A DNA stretch of 64,000 bases from Streptomyces barkulensis. GTDB lineage: Bacteria > Actinomycetota > Actinomycetes > Streptomycetales > Streptomycetaceae. The translations under genes and the position numbers were made by a program. Below the pieces are notes generated by a model. That model was not told where the DNA came from, searched no databases, and worked only from the letters and a program-made list of their open reading frames with translations. The stretch's first letter is position 1. Each line of letters begins with the position of its first letter. This document shows, piece by piece, positions 21,697 through 32,791 of this stretch. Where the stretch lies: the NCBI RefSeq assembly GCF_002843305.1, contig NZ_PGSG01000009.1, forward strand, positions 229,264-293,263, written 5' to 3'.

Positions 21697-22974
21697 ATGA
21701 CCGACTCCGCACCCCGTTCCGATCCCGCCTCCTCCTCCGAGCTCCCTGAGCCCGCCTCCTCCCCCGAGCCCCTCGCCAGGCAGGACGAAGGGCTCGGCGT
21801 CTTCGACAAGGCGCTGCTCGACCGCTGCATCTCCTGCGGGTTCTGCCTGCCCGCCTGCCCCACCTACGCCCTCACCCGCCAGGAGCCCTCCTCCCCGCGC
21901 GGCCGTATCACCCTGATGCGGGCGCTGGAGTCCGGCGACCTCGCCCCGGACGACCCCACCCTGGCCGAGGAGTCGTCGTTCTGCCTGGGCTGCCGGGCCT
22001 GTGAGCCGGTCTGTCCGGCGGGCGTGGAGTACGGGCAGCTGCTGGAGCAGTGGCGCGACCACCAGTGGCAGGGGCGCGGCCGGCCCCTGATCGCCCGGCT
22101 GCTGATGGCCGCGGTGTCCCGGTCGTGGCTGCTGCGCCTCCAGGGGCTGGTGCGGCGCCACGCCCGGGAGCGCCGTCCGGCGAGCGGGGAGCGGGAGCGG
22201 CCGGTGTCGCTGATGCTGGGCTGCGCCGAGCGCGGGCTGTACCCGTCCGTCTCGCGTGCCGTGCGCGAGCTGCGGCCGGAGGTCGCCGTCCCCTCCGGGC
22301 AGGGCTGCTGCGGCGCGCTGCACGCCCACAACGGCGACTCCGCCGCCGGCGCCGGGATGGCCCGCGCACTCGGCGAGCGGCTGCCCGGCACCGTCGTGAC
22401 CACCTCCGGCGGCTGCGCCGCCCATCTCGCCCACCACCTGGGCCGCGACCGCGTCAGGGAGCTGAGCGAGTACCTGGAGGCCACCGGCCACCGGCCCTCG
22501 GGCCGGGTCACGGTCGGCGGGCGCCGGGCGCGGGTGGCCCTCCAGGACTCCTGCCACCTGCGCAACGGCCTGGGCGTGACCCGCCCGCCCCGCGAACTCG
22601 TCGCCGCGGTGGCCGAGTACGTCGAGCTGCCCGGCGCGGGCGACTGCTGCGGCGCCGCCGGCACGTACGCGATGCTGCGGCCGGACGACAGCCGGGCCGT
22701 GCTGGACCCGAAGCTGGAGGCGCTGCGGAAGCTGGACGTGGACTACGTCGTGGCGGTCAACCCCGGGTGTCTGCGCCAACTGCGGCAGGGACTGCGCCGT
22801 ACGCGCTCCCGTACGAAGGCCGTGCACCTGGCCGAACTGCTCGCCATGGCGGCGCGTTCGGTGCCGGGGGCGGAGCCGGGAACCGGGCCGGGAACCGGGC
22901 CGGGAACCGGGCCGGGAACCGGGCCGGGAACCGAGCCCGCCCCGGGAACGGACGCCGGGCCGGCGGCGGGCTGA
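21697..22974 (+). CDS. (Fe-S)-binding protein, GlcF/heterodisulfide reductase type
   Basis: A 425-residue electron-transfer partner of the preceding oxidase. Two 4Fe-4S motifs (CISCGFCLPACP and CLGCRACEPVCP) lie in the first 110 residues. The C-terminal half carries two CCG domains (QGCCGALHAHNG, GDCCGAAGTYAM) that bind a further cluster. The start is ATG 21697 with GGAGG at 21685-21689. The C-terminus ends in a five-unit Pro-Gly-Thr-Gly repeat that is probably disordered. Confidence 0.92.
   Translation: MTDSAPRSDPASSSELPEPASSPEPLARQDEGLGVFDKALLDRCISCGFCLPACPTYALTRQEPSSPRGRITLMRALESGDLAPDDPTLAEESSFCLGCRACEPVCPAGVEYGQLLEQWRDHQWQGRGRPLIARLLMAAVSRSWLLRLQGLVRRHARERRPASGERERPVSLMLGCAERGLYPSVSRAVRELRPEVAVPSGQGCCGALHAHNGDSAAGAGMARALGERLPGTVVTTSGGCAAHLAHHLGRDRVRELSEYLEATGHRPSGRVTVGGRRARVALQDSCHLRNGLGVTRPPRELVAAVAEYVELPGAGDCCGAAGTYAMLRPDDSRAVLDPKLEALRKLDVDYVVAVNPGCLRQLRQGLRRTRSRTKAVHLAELLAMAARSVPGAEPGTGPGTGPGTGPGTGPGTEPAPGTDAGPAAG
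22876..22935 (+). repeat. 12-bp tandem repeat at 3' end of the Fe-S gene
   Basis: Five in-frame copies of CCGGGAACCGGG (the last with one change) encode a (PGTG)n tail. They preserve the reading frame and look like slipped-strand expansion. Confidence 0.9.
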
Positions 22975-22982
22975 ACGCACAC

Positions 22983-23024
22983 GGCGGCGGGCACCGCGGC
23001 CGGTGAGCCGCGGTGCCCGCCGCC
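22983..23024. terminator. Bidirectional terminator between Fe-S gene and leuS
   Basis: An 18-bp perfect stem (22983-23000 with 23007-23024) and a 6-nt loop CGGTGA lie in the 71-bp gap between convergent gene ends. Confidence 0.8.
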
Positions 23025-23045
23025 GCCTGACGCAGGTACCCCGGG

Positions 23046-25919
<2,874 letters not shown>

Positions 25920-25972
25920 CGTCCTCTAAGCTCCATCGGTCGTCGTCTGCCCGCGGGAGGGCTCACGGCCCG

Positions 25973-26002
25973 TAAACGAAAAGGCCCCTCGCACAGGAGG
26001 GG
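25973..26002 (-). terminator. Intrinsic terminator in the leuS leader
   Basis: Stem CCCCTC (25985-25990) with GAGGGG (25997-26002) and a 6-nt loop, followed on the transcribed strand by CCTTTTCGTTTA. It lies about 55 nt upstream of leuS and downstream of the leader peptide. This is one of the few hairpins here with a T-tract, as expected for an attenuator. Confidence 0.8.
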
Positions 26003-26005
26003 ACG

Positions 26006-26065
26006 CCGCGCTGGTTCCGACCTCACCGGAACCGGGACCGGAGGGTCGGCGCTGGTTCAGCGCGG
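26006..26065 (-). promoter_or_regulatory. Alternative RNA stems in the leuS leader
   Basis: CCGCGCTG (26006-26013) complements CAGCGCGG (26058-26065), the region spanning the leader-peptide stop, and CCGACC (26017-26022) complements GGTCGG (26044-26049). A local GCGCTGAACCAGCGC hairpin competes for the same bases. Competing stems between a leader peptide and a terminator are the hallmark of ribosome-mediated attenuation. Confidence 0.6.
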
Positions 26066-26095
26066 CCCGCTAAGCAGAAGGCGTACGGCACGCAT
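26057..26095 (-). CDS. Candidate leucine leader peptide of leuS
   Basis: A 12-codon ORF, MRAVRLLLSGPR, followed by TGA. Residues 6-8 are three consecutive leucines encoded CTT-CTG-CTT; CTT is rare in this GC-rich genome. It precedes competing stems and an intrinsic terminator, then leuS. If uncharged tRNA-Leu stalls the ribosome at Leu6-8, the upstream stems should rearrange and allow read-through. No clear ribosome-binding site precedes the ATG, but a TACCCT hexamer lies just upstream, so it could be leaderless. This is inferred from layout, not from a known homologue. Confidence 0.65.
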   Translation of the reverse strand: MRAVRLLLSGPR

Positions 26096-26133
26096 GCCGT
26101 CAGGGTACCGCAAGGCCTTCCCCGCTCCGGCGA

Positions 26134-26188
26134 CCGTCCGGGGCCCGGACGGACGAGAGCGGGCCGCCCTTCCGGACGACCCGCTCTC
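26134..26188 (-). terminator. Hairpins downstream of tRNA-Ala
   Basis: GAGAGCGGG (26155-26163) pairs with CCCGCTCTC (26180-26188), and a second hairpin CCGTCCGGG/CCCGGACGG lies at 26134-26152. They follow the 3' end of the tRNA at 26195 and probably end its transcript. Confidence 0.55.
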
Positions 26189-26194
26189 CCAGTG

Positions 26195-26267
<73 letters not shown>

Positions 26268-26537
26268 TTGTTGCCTCCGCTGCGGTCCCCCGCGGCGGCG
26301 ATGCCTACTGTACACGCCCGTGAGCGTCCTTCGCCAAATCCCATAACGGGTAGGTCACGGCCGTCCGGGTACTGTCGTACTCCCACGCCCGTACGCACCC
26401 GCCCGCCGCGCCCGGGCAACCGGCCGCGCCCGCGCGCACGTCCATGTACACGGCCGGCCGTGGAAGGTCCCGACCGCCCCGCCCGACCCGACGACCGCCG
26501 CCGCCAGGACCGTCACACCCAGGACCCGGAGCCGCCC

Positions 26538-27950
26538 GTGAGTACGCTGCAGTTGACCGCCGACCGCCGGTTCCCCGCGGCACGGGCGTATCTGCTGAAG
26601 CGGTCCACACGGCTCGCCGCCGTGTTCTGCCTGCTCTCCTTCACCGCCTTCCTGGCGGCCCAGAGCGCGGCGAACGTCTCCATGATCGACCTGATGGTCT
26701 ACCGGGCCGAGGGCTGGACGGCCCGCACCGGCGGCGACCTGTACGCGATGCGCGCCACGCACGCCGAACTGCCCATGACCTACCCGCCGTTCGCCGCGCT
26801 GCTGTTCATACCCCTGACCCTGGTCGATGTGCCGGCGATGCGGCTGCTGGCGACCGGGGCGAACCTCGCCCTGCTGGTCTCCCTGGTCCATCTGTCGCTG
26901 CGGCTGACCGGACGTCCGCTGAACCTTCCCCGCCCGGCCGCCGCCCTGGCGCTGTCGGCGATCGCCGTCTGGTGCGAGCCGGTGTGGACGACGCTGCGGT
27001 ACGGCCAGATCAACCTGCTGCTGGCGGTGCTGGTGCTGTGGGATCTGTCCCGGCGCTCCGGCCACCGCTGGGCCGGCGTCGGCATCGGGGTGGCCGCCGG
27101 GATCAAACTGACCCCCGCGCTGTTCGCGGTGTTCCTGGCCCTGTGCGGGCTGACCCTGGCCCGGCGGCGAAGGCGGCTCTCCGGCGGCCCGGTGCGGCTG
27201 TGGAACGACTGGCTGCGCCGGGCCGCCGTGGCCTCGGGCGCGTTCGCCGGGACGGTCGTGCTGGCGGCGCTGGTGCTGCCGCGGGACTCCCGGAACTTCT
27301 GGACCGGGGCGGTCTTCTCCCCCGAGCGCGTCGGCCGGGTCGAGGACACCGCCAACCAGTCGCTGCGCGGCGTCCTGGCGCGGCTGCTGCACACGGCCGA
27401 ACCCGGCGCCGGCTGGACGGTGCTCGCCGTCGCGGCGGCCGTGGCGGGGCTCGCCGTCGCGGTGGCCGCCGTGCTCGCCGGCCCGCGCCGGCTGCCCTCC
27501 GCGCACGCCTGGGCCGCCGTCTGCGTCGCCTGCACCGCGCTGCTGGTCAGCCCCGTCTCCTGGTCGCACCACTGGGTGTGGTGCGTGCCCGCCGTGCTGC
27601 TGCTGGGCTCGGAGGCGCTGCGCCGCGGCAGTGCGCCGTGGTGGACGGGTACGACGCTGGTGACGCTGCTGTTCTGCTCCTACGCGCTGTGGTGGGTGCC
27701 GCACGGCTCCCCCGTGGAGCGGTTCGAACTGCGGCAGAGTGGTGCGCAGACGGTGCTGTCCGCGGTCTATCCGGCGGCCGGCGCGGTGCTGCTCGCCCTC
27801 GCCGCCGTCCTGGCGGCACGCGCGCTGCGGCGGCCCGCGCCGTACCCGGGGCCGCCGGGATTCTCCGGCGCCCTCCCCGCGCCCAGGGCCCGTACGGCCT
27901 CACGAGCCCGTGCGCGGGCGGGCGACGGTCAGGCCGCCACGAAGGAGTAG
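26538..27950 (+). CDS. GT87-family membrane mannosyltransferase-like protein (DUF2029)
   Basis: A 470-residue polytopic membrane protein with about 10 hydrophobic helices. It shows the GT-C features of DUF2029/GT87 enzymes: an early acidic loop (MIDLMVYRAEGWTARTGGDLY, MTYPPFAALLF), a RYGQINLLLAVLVLWD helix and VSPVSWSHHWVW. Actinobacterial relatives transfer mannose from polyprenyl-phosphate-mannose to phosphatidylinositol mannosides or lipomannan outside the membrane. The GTG at 26538 has CGGAG upstream. Its 3' end overlaps the convergent zinc-ribbon gene by 22 bp. Confidence 0.87.
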   Translation: MSTLQLTADRRFPAARAYLLKRSTRLAAVFCLLSFTAFLAAQSAANVSMIDLMVYRAEGWTARTGGDLYAMRATHAELPMTYPPFAALLFIPLTLVDVPAMRLLATGANLALLVSLVHLSLRLTGRPLNLPRPAAALALSAIAVWCEPVWTTLRYGQINLLLAVLVLWDLSRRSGHRWAGVGIGVAAGIKLTPALFAVFLALCGLTLARRRRRLSGGPVRLWNDWLRRAAVASGAFAGTVVLAALVLPRDSRNFWTGAVFSPERVGRVEDTANQSLRGVLARLLHTAEPGAGWTVLAVAAAVAGLAVAVAAVLAGPRRLPSAHAWAAVCVACTALLVSPVSWSHHWVWCVPAVLLLGSEALRRGSAPWWTGTTLVTLLFCSYALWWVPHGSPVERFELRQSGAQTVLSAVYPAAGAVLLALAAVLAARALRRPAPYPGPPGFSGALPAPRARTASRARARAGDGQAATKE

Positions 27951-28162
27951 AAGCGCTTGAGGGTGCAGTGCTCCTCCAGGAGCCGGCCGTAGATCGGCTC
28001 GCCCTCCAGCTCGCGGTAGGTCTCGATCGGGTCGCCCTTGATGATCAGCGCCCGCGCGCACTCGGCGCACCAGTACTGGTACGCCGTGTTGACCGGTTCC
28101 ATGTCGCGGACGATCGGGGTCCCGCTGCCGCACCAGTCGCACTTCCTGCTGTGTGCACCCAT
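27929..28162 (-). CDS. Small zinc-ribbon-like conserved protein
   Basis: A 77-residue protein with CDWCGSG and CAECARAL, a CxxC pair-of-pairs separated by about 22 residues that would bind one zinc. It continues YRELEGEPIYGRLLEEHCTLKRFYSF. No enzyme domain is present. It is likely a small regulatory or adaptor protein of the cytoplasm. The 3' end runs 22 bp into the tail of the GT87 gene on the other strand, an unusual but common-sized convergent overlap. Confidence 0.8.
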   Translation of the reverse strand: MGAHSRKCDWCGSGTPIVRDMEPVNTAYQYWCAECARALIIKGDPIETYRELEGEPIYGRLLEEHCTLKRFYSFVAA

Positions 28163-28399
28163 CTCCGTCAGTCAACTCCAGCCGTGACCGCAGGCGTGCG
28201 CACGTGGGGAACCCCTCCGCTGTCTCTGCCGTCCTCGATGTCTCCGAACGCCCCGGCGGGCTCCCGCTGCGCGCAGCGGCCCGTCCGGCGCTCCGATTCT
28301 GCCATGTTCCGTCCGCGGGCAGGAGGGCGCGAACGCGTGCGACGAGGTTCCGCTTCCCCCTCACCGCACCGCTCCGGGACGCCCCCGCCGGAAAGGCGA

Positions 28400-28430
28400 A
28401 GATCCCGCCCCCCGGTGGGGGACGGGATCT
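28400..28430 (-). terminator. Terminator of the second tRNA-Ala
   Basis: AGATCCCG (28400-28407) and CGGGATCT (28423-28430) enclose a second C-run/G-run stem. It lies just past the tRNA 3' end. Confidence 0.6.
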
Positions 28431-28440
28431 CTCGCTCGTG

Positions 28441-28513
<73 letters not shown>

Positions 28514-28652
28514 AACGCTCCGGCTCCGCCGCTTTCACCGCGGTGCCGTGAACGGGAAGAAGCTTAACCGGTGGCCTGCCCGAATGCGAAATCCGCCGCC
28601 GGTCCGCCGCCGGTCCGCCGCCGGCCCATCCCGGGCCGGCCTCCGGAGCGTG

Positions 28653-29294
28653 TCAGACGTCGTCGCCGAGGACCGGCTGGGGAAGCGTTCCGGCGTTGTG
28701 CTCCAGCAGCCGCCAGCCGCGCGCCCCCTCGCCCAGGACCGACCAGCAGCAGTTGGTCAGCCCGCCCAGCGACTCCCACGAGCCCGGTTCCAGGCCCAGC
28801 AGACGGCCGATGGTGGTGCGGATCGTGCCGCCGTGGCTGACCACGACCAGAACCCCGCCGTCGGGCAGCTTGTCGGCGTTGCGCTCGACCACCGGCGCCG
28901 CGCGGTCGGCCACCTCGGTCTCCAGCTCGCCGCCGCCGCGCCGCACGGGCTCGCCGCGCTTCCAGGCGGCGTACTCCTCGCCGTGGCGCTCGACGATCTC
29001 CTCGTGCGTCAGCCCCTGCCACACGCCCGCGTACGTCTCGCGCAGGCTCTCGTAGCGGGTGACCTCCAGGCCGGTGACCGAGGCCAGCTCGGCGGCGGTG
29101 TCCACGGCCCTCTTCAGGTCGGAGGCGATGATCGCGTCCGGCCTGAGCGCCGCGAGCAGCCTCGCGGCACGGCGGGCCTGCTCCAGGCCCGCCTCGGTCA
29201 GCTCGATGTCCGTGGTGCCCTGGAAGCGTCGTTCGAGGTTCCACGCGGTCTGCCCGTGCCGCCACAGCACGATGCGGCGGCCGCGTCCCGCCAC
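28653..29294 (-). CDS. Histidine phosphatase family protein
   Basis: A 213-residue cytoplasmic phosphatase of the phosphoglycerate-mutase-like clan. The RHG catalytic motif reads VLWRHGQTAWN near the N-terminus, with a second histidine in VVVSHGGTIR and the acid in SLRETYAGVWQGL. The substrate is uncertain; homologues are often annotated as phosphoglycerate mutase. It follows rsfS with an 8-bp gap on the same strand, within the nadD-LCP-rsfS operon. Confidence 0.93.
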   Translation of the reverse strand: MAGRGRRIVLWRHGQTAWNLERRFQGTTDIELTEAGLEQARRAARLLAALRPDAIIASDLKRAVDTAAELASVTGLEVTRYESLRETYAGVWQGLTHEEIVERHGEEYAAWKRGEPVRRGGGELETEVADRAAPVVERNADKLPDGGVLVVVSHGGTIRTTIGRLLGLEPGSWESLGGLTNCCWSVLGEGARGWRLLEHNAGTLPQPVLGDDV

Positions 29295-29302
29295 GCGTCC
29301 GT

Positions 29303-29740
29303 TCAGCTCAGCTCACCGCCCTCGCCCGCGGCGGCCTCGCCCTCGCCCTCGCCCTTGCCCCGGGTGGCCTTGGCCTCCTCGGGCAGGTCGATCTCCGGGC
29401 AGTCCTTCCACAGGCGCTCCAGCGCGTAGAAGACCCGCTCCTCGCTGTGCTGGACGTGCACGACGATGTCGACGAAGTCCAGCAGGACCCAGCGGCCGTC
29501 GCGCTCGCCCTCGCGGCGCACCGGCTTGACGCCCTTCTCCTTCTGCAGCCGTTCCTCGATCTCGTCGACGATCGACTTGACCTGGCGGTCGTTGGGCGCG
29601 GAGGCCAGCAGGAAGGCGTCGGTGATGGAGAGCACATCACTGACGTCGTACGCGACGACGTCGTGGGCGAGCTTGTCGGCGGCAGCCTGGGCTGCTGCGT
29701 TGATCAGCTCGATGGAGCGGTCCGTGGCGGTCACAGGCAA
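29303..29740 (-). CDS. rsfS: Ribosomal silencing factor RsfS
   Basis: A 145-residue member of the RsfS/Iojap family that binds L14 on the 50S and blocks subunit joining. The conserved core is AADKLAHDVVAYDVSDVLSITDAFL, RQVKSIVDEIEERL and WVLLDFVDIVVHVQ. An acidic, low-complexity C-terminal tail follows. Close to nadD and the phosphatase, as in many bacteria. Confidence 0.96.
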   Translation of the reverse strand: MPVTATDRSIELINAAAQAAADKLAHDVVAYDVSDVLSITDAFLLASAPNDRQVKSIVDEIEERLQKEKGVKPVRREGERDGRWVLLDFVDIVVHVQHSEERVFYALERLWKDCPEIDLPEEAKATRGKGEGEGEAAAGEGGELS

Positions 29741-29873
29741 CGCTTTCGGTCGGTGGTCTACAACCCCTCCAGGGTCTCACGACCCGCCGCGGACCGGCTC
29801 CGTCGGGCCCGGCGGAGGCTCCCCCGCCGGACCACCGGGCTCCCCCGCCGGCCCGCCGCGCCCGCCCGCGGTC

Positions 29874-31787
29874 TCACGACCCCCCGGGCTCGTAGTCCCG
29901 GCCGAGCACCACCGTGATGTCGGCGTTCGCCGCGCCCTTGCCCTCGGTCACGGCCTTCCCGGACAGACCGAGCGTTCTGGCGACCTCCTCGGCCCTGGCT
30001 CTGTCCCCGGCATCGGAGTAGGTCACGCGGGTGGTGGCCCGCGCGGAGTCCGCGCTGCCTCCGCCGACCACCGTGTAGCCGCCGTTGACCAGCGCCACCC
30101 GGGCGTTGTTCGCCGCCTTCTCGTCACCGGTGGCGTCCTTCAGGCTCACCCGCGGCGTGGCGTCGGGGTCGGTGTTCTTCACCGTGCCGCCGAGCACGTC
30201 CTTCACCAGGCCCTCGCTGGTGGCGTCGCTGAGCGTGCCGTCCGCCTCCACCGGCAGCAGTTCGGTGCCGTAGGCGTCCTTCCTGGCGTATCCGGCCAGC
30301 GAGGCGAGGCTGGCTCCGAGCTGTCCGTCGGTCAGTGAGGGGTCGAGGATCTGGGTCAGTGCCCGGACCGTGCCGGTGGCGGTCTTCGGATCGTCGGACA
30401 TCTTCTCCAGCGTGGCCCGCAGGACCTGCCCGAACCGGGCGAGCTGCTTCGTCTGCGGTTCGCCCTCGGCCCGGTGCGTGGCGTAGGCGACGGCGGCCCT
30501 TCCGTCCAGGTCGCGCCCCTTGCCCCGCCGCACCGGCGGATCGTCCCCCTTCTTCGCGCCGGGCACGGTGGCGTCGGCGTCCAGGGAGATGCCGCCGACC
30601 AGGTCGACCCAGTTCTCCAGGTAGGGGGTGTCCAGTCGCCAGGTTCCCTTGATGTCGGTGCCCAGCAGCAGGCCCAGCGCGTCGCGGGTGGCCGCCGCGC
30701 CCTCGGCCTCGAAGGACTTGCCCAGCGTCGTCCCCTCCCCCGCGCCGCCGGAGGCGACGACCAGGGAGTTGGGCAGCAGGACGGTGGTGCCCCTGCCCGC
30801 GGTCTCGTTGTTGACCAGCAGCGCGGTGGACATCTCCCCGTCGTCGATGTCGCGCAGGTGGACGACGATCACCTTGCGCTTCTGGGCGCCCGAGGCAGCC
30901 TCGCCGGCCCCGCCGTCCCCGGAGGTGCCGGGCAGCATGCCCGCCCACCACAGCCAGCCGACGCCGCCGGTCAGCACCACGGCGAGCGCGACGACCAGGG
31001 CCACCGTGCGGTTGCGGCCCCGGCGTTTGGCCTCCTCTCGCCGCTCGGTGCGGCTCTCGGAGAACTTCAGCCAGTCGATGACGTCCTCGGACTCCTCGTC
31101 CTGCTCCTCGACGAAGGAGAACTCCTCGGTGCGGTACTCGTCGGCATCGGCGCCGGTGGGGGCGGTGGTGCCGCGACCCGCGCCGGGCCCGGGCTCCGGC
31201 GCGTCGCCGGCCCCGGCCGGCTCGGCGTGCCCGGCGGACCGCTCCTCGTACCAGGGCTCCTGGGCCTGCTGCGGGATCCACGTCCGCGTCACCGGCTCCT
31301 GGCGCCCGGTGGCGGAGGTGTCCCGGTCGCCGTACCGGCCGTCCTGCCCGTCGTACCCGCCGCCTTGGGGGCCGGGAGCGTAGGGGTCCCGGGTGTAGGA
31401 GCCCTGGGTGTAGGGGCTCTGGGCGTAGGGGTCCTGGGCGTAGGGGTCCTGGGCGTAGGGGTCCTGGGCGTACGCGTCCGGCGCGTATTCGGTCCGGGCT
31501 CCCCCGGCGTGGGGATCGGCGGGGTAGGAGCCGGGGGCGTACGTGCCCGGGTCGTAGGACCCCGTGCCGTACGCGCCGGTGCCGTACTGGTCGTACGCGG
31601 GCCGCTGCCCCGTCTGATGGGTCTGTCCGTACGCGGAGCCGTACGAGGGGTCGTACGAGGCGTCCCCGTGCGGCGCCCCGGGGCCCTGCTCGTCGTAGAC
31701 CGGCCGCCCGTACTCGTCGTAACCGTAGACGTGGCCGCTCGCCTGCGACGGGTCCCCCGGCCCGTACGGGTCCTGTCGGTCGTTCAC
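29874..31787 (-). CDS. LCP-like membrane protein with LytR C-terminal domain
   Basis: A 637-residue protein. The cytoplasmic N-terminus (1-250) is Tyr/Pro/Asp-rich with YAQDP repeats. One membrane helix follows (VALVVALAVVLTGGVGWLWWAG), then an extracytoplasmic LCP-like region and a C-terminal LytR_C domain (VALVNGGYTVVGGGSADSA). LCP enzymes attach glycopolymers to peptidoglycan. Here the expected RSDT and SIPRD-type motifs are replaced by GEMSTALLVNN and VLLPNSLVV, so phosphotransferase activity is doubtful. The start is GTG 31787 with AGGGG upstream; the gene follows nadD by 13 bp. Confidence 0.85.
   Translation of the reverse strand: MNDRQDPYGPGDPSQASGHVYGYDEYGRPVYDEQGPGAPHGDASYDPSYGSAYGQTHQTGQRPAYDQYGTGAYGTGSYDPGTYAPGSYPADPHAGGARTEYAPDAYAQDPYAQDPYAQDPYAQSPYTQGSYTRDPYAPGPQGGGYDGQDGRYGDRDTSATGRQEPVTRTWIPQQAQEPWYEERSAGHAEPAGAGDAPEPGPGAGRGTTAPTGADADEYRTEEFSFVEEQDEESEDVIDWLKFSESRTERREEAKRRGRNRTVALVVALAVVLTGGVGWLWWAGMLPGTSGDGGAGEAASGAQKRKVIVVHLRDIDDGEMSTALLVNNETAGRGTTVLLPNSLVVASGGAGEGTTLGKSFEAEGAAATRDALGLLLGTDIKGTWRLDTPYLENWVDLVGGISLDADATVPGAKKGDDPPVRRGKGRDLDGRAAVAYATHRAEGEPQTKQLARFGQVLRATLEKMSDDPKTATGTVRALTQILDPSLTDGQLGASLASLAGYARKDAYGTELLPVEADGTLSDATSEGLVKDVLGGTVKNTDPDATPRVSLKDATGDEKAANNARVALVNGGYTVVGGGSADSARATTRVTYSDAGDRARAEEVARTLGLSGKAVTEGKGAANADITVVLGRDYEPGGS
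31426..31470 (-). repeat. 15-bp tandem repeats in the LCP-like gene
   Basis: Three identical copies of TAGGGGTCCTGGGCG, flanked by degenerate copies back to 31381, encode the repeated YAQDP unit in the cytoplasmic tail. Confidence 0.9.
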
Positions 31788-31800
31788 GACTGCCGCCCCT

Positions 31801-32430
31801 CTAGCCCTTCGGCGCCCGGCCGTCCCGGTACAGCCTGCGTTTGTTGATGTAGCGCACCACACCGTCCGGCACCAGATACCAGACGGGGTCCCCCTGCGCC
31901 ACACGTGCGCGGCAGTCCGTCGAGGAGATGGCCAGCGCCGGGACCTCGATCAGGGACACCCCGCCGGCCGGCAGGCCCGGGTCGGCCAGGGCGTGTCCCG
32001 GGCGGGTGACCCCGATGAAGTGGGCGAGTGAGAACAGTTCGTCGACGTCGCGCCAGGTCAGGATCTGGGCGAGCGCGTCGGCGCCGGTGATGAAGAACAG
32101 GTCGGCGTCGGCGTGCAGCGCCCTGAGGTCCCGCAGGGTGTCGATGGTGTACGTCCGGCCGCCGCGGTCGATGTCGATGCGGCTGACCGAGAACTGCGGA
32201 TTGGAGGCCGTGGCGATGACCGTCATCAGATAGCGGTCCTCGGCCGGCGACACAGCCCTGTGGCTCTTCTGCCACGGCTGCCCCGTCGGCACGAAGACCA
32301 CCTCGTCCAGGCGGAACCTGGCCGCCACCTCGCTCGCCGCGACCAGGTGCCCGTGGTGGATGGGGTCGAACGTGCCGCCCATCACGCCCAGCCGCCGTTT
32401 GCCGGCGCCGGACACTATGTGCTCTCCCAT
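31801..32430 (-). CDS. nadD: Nicotinate-nucleotide adenylyltransferase
   Basis: A 209-residue enzyme joining nicotinate mononucleotide and ATP to give NaAD in NAD synthesis. The nucleotidyl-transferase motif is [12 protein letters not shown]. The ISSTDCR motif matches the SSTxxR signature, and [11 protein letters not shown] contributes to substrate binding. ATG 32430 with AAGGTCGG upstream adds a short N-terminal extension to the usual start at MGGTFDP. First gene of the nadD-LCP-rsfS-phosphatase run. Confidence 0.96.
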   Translation of the reverse strand: MGEHIVSGAGKRRLGVMGGTFDPIHHGHLVAASEVAARFRLDEVVFVPTGQPWQKSHRAVSPAEDRYLMTVIATASNPQFSVSRIDIDRGGRTYTIDTLRDLRALHADADLFFITGADALAQILTWRDVDELFSLAHFIGVTRPGHALADPGLPAGGVSLIEVPALAISSTDCRARVAQGDPVWYLVPDGVVRYINKRRLYRDGRAPKG

Positions 32431-32485
32431 GCGTGCCGACCTTAGCCGTCCGGCGCCGATCGCGCCGCCGTCCGGGCCCGGTGCC

Positions 32486-32650
32486 TCAGCGGTCCCGGTT
32501 GAAGCGGGTGGTGATCCACAGCAGCAGGAGCAGCACCGCCAGAGCGCCCAGACCGGTGGCGAACGGGTTGGCGGACGCGCCGCCGTGCTCGCCGTTCTCG
32601 GCACCGGAGGCCAGGAGGGTCAGGGTGTGCACGGTGTCGGGGAGGGTCAT
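32486..32650 (-). CDS. Small single-helix membrane protein
   Basis: A 54-residue protein: a short N-terminal outside segment with NPFATG, then a membrane helix ([13 protein letters not shown]) and the basic cytoplasmic end RFNRDR. This layout recurs in actinobacteria as a small conserved hypothetical. ATG 32650 is preceded by a weak ribosome-binding site; an alternative start at 32731 would add 27 residues. Divergent from the M48 protease. Confidence 0.75.
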   Translation of the reverse strand: MTLPDTVHTLTLLASGAENGEHGGASANPFATGLGALAVLLLLLWITTRFNRDR

Positions 32651-32791
32651 CGTCGGCAGACCTATCGGGTAGGGGCGGAAACTTGAGCCACATCGTAAGC
32701 GGGGCGGGGTGCTGTGGCGTGGGGCACCCACCGCCTAGGGTGGGGTCCGACACGGGGGACGGGCCCACACCAGACCCGCAGGGGGCGGACC

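Noticed and set aside
22876..22935. CRISPR-like repeat array
   Set aside because: 12-bp units without spacers, in frame inside a gene.
25975..26065. T-box riboswitch for leuS
   Set aside because: The GGAACC motif near the terminator resembles a T-box tail, but the UGGN needed for tRNA-Leu and a specifier stem are not apparent; the leader peptide fits better.
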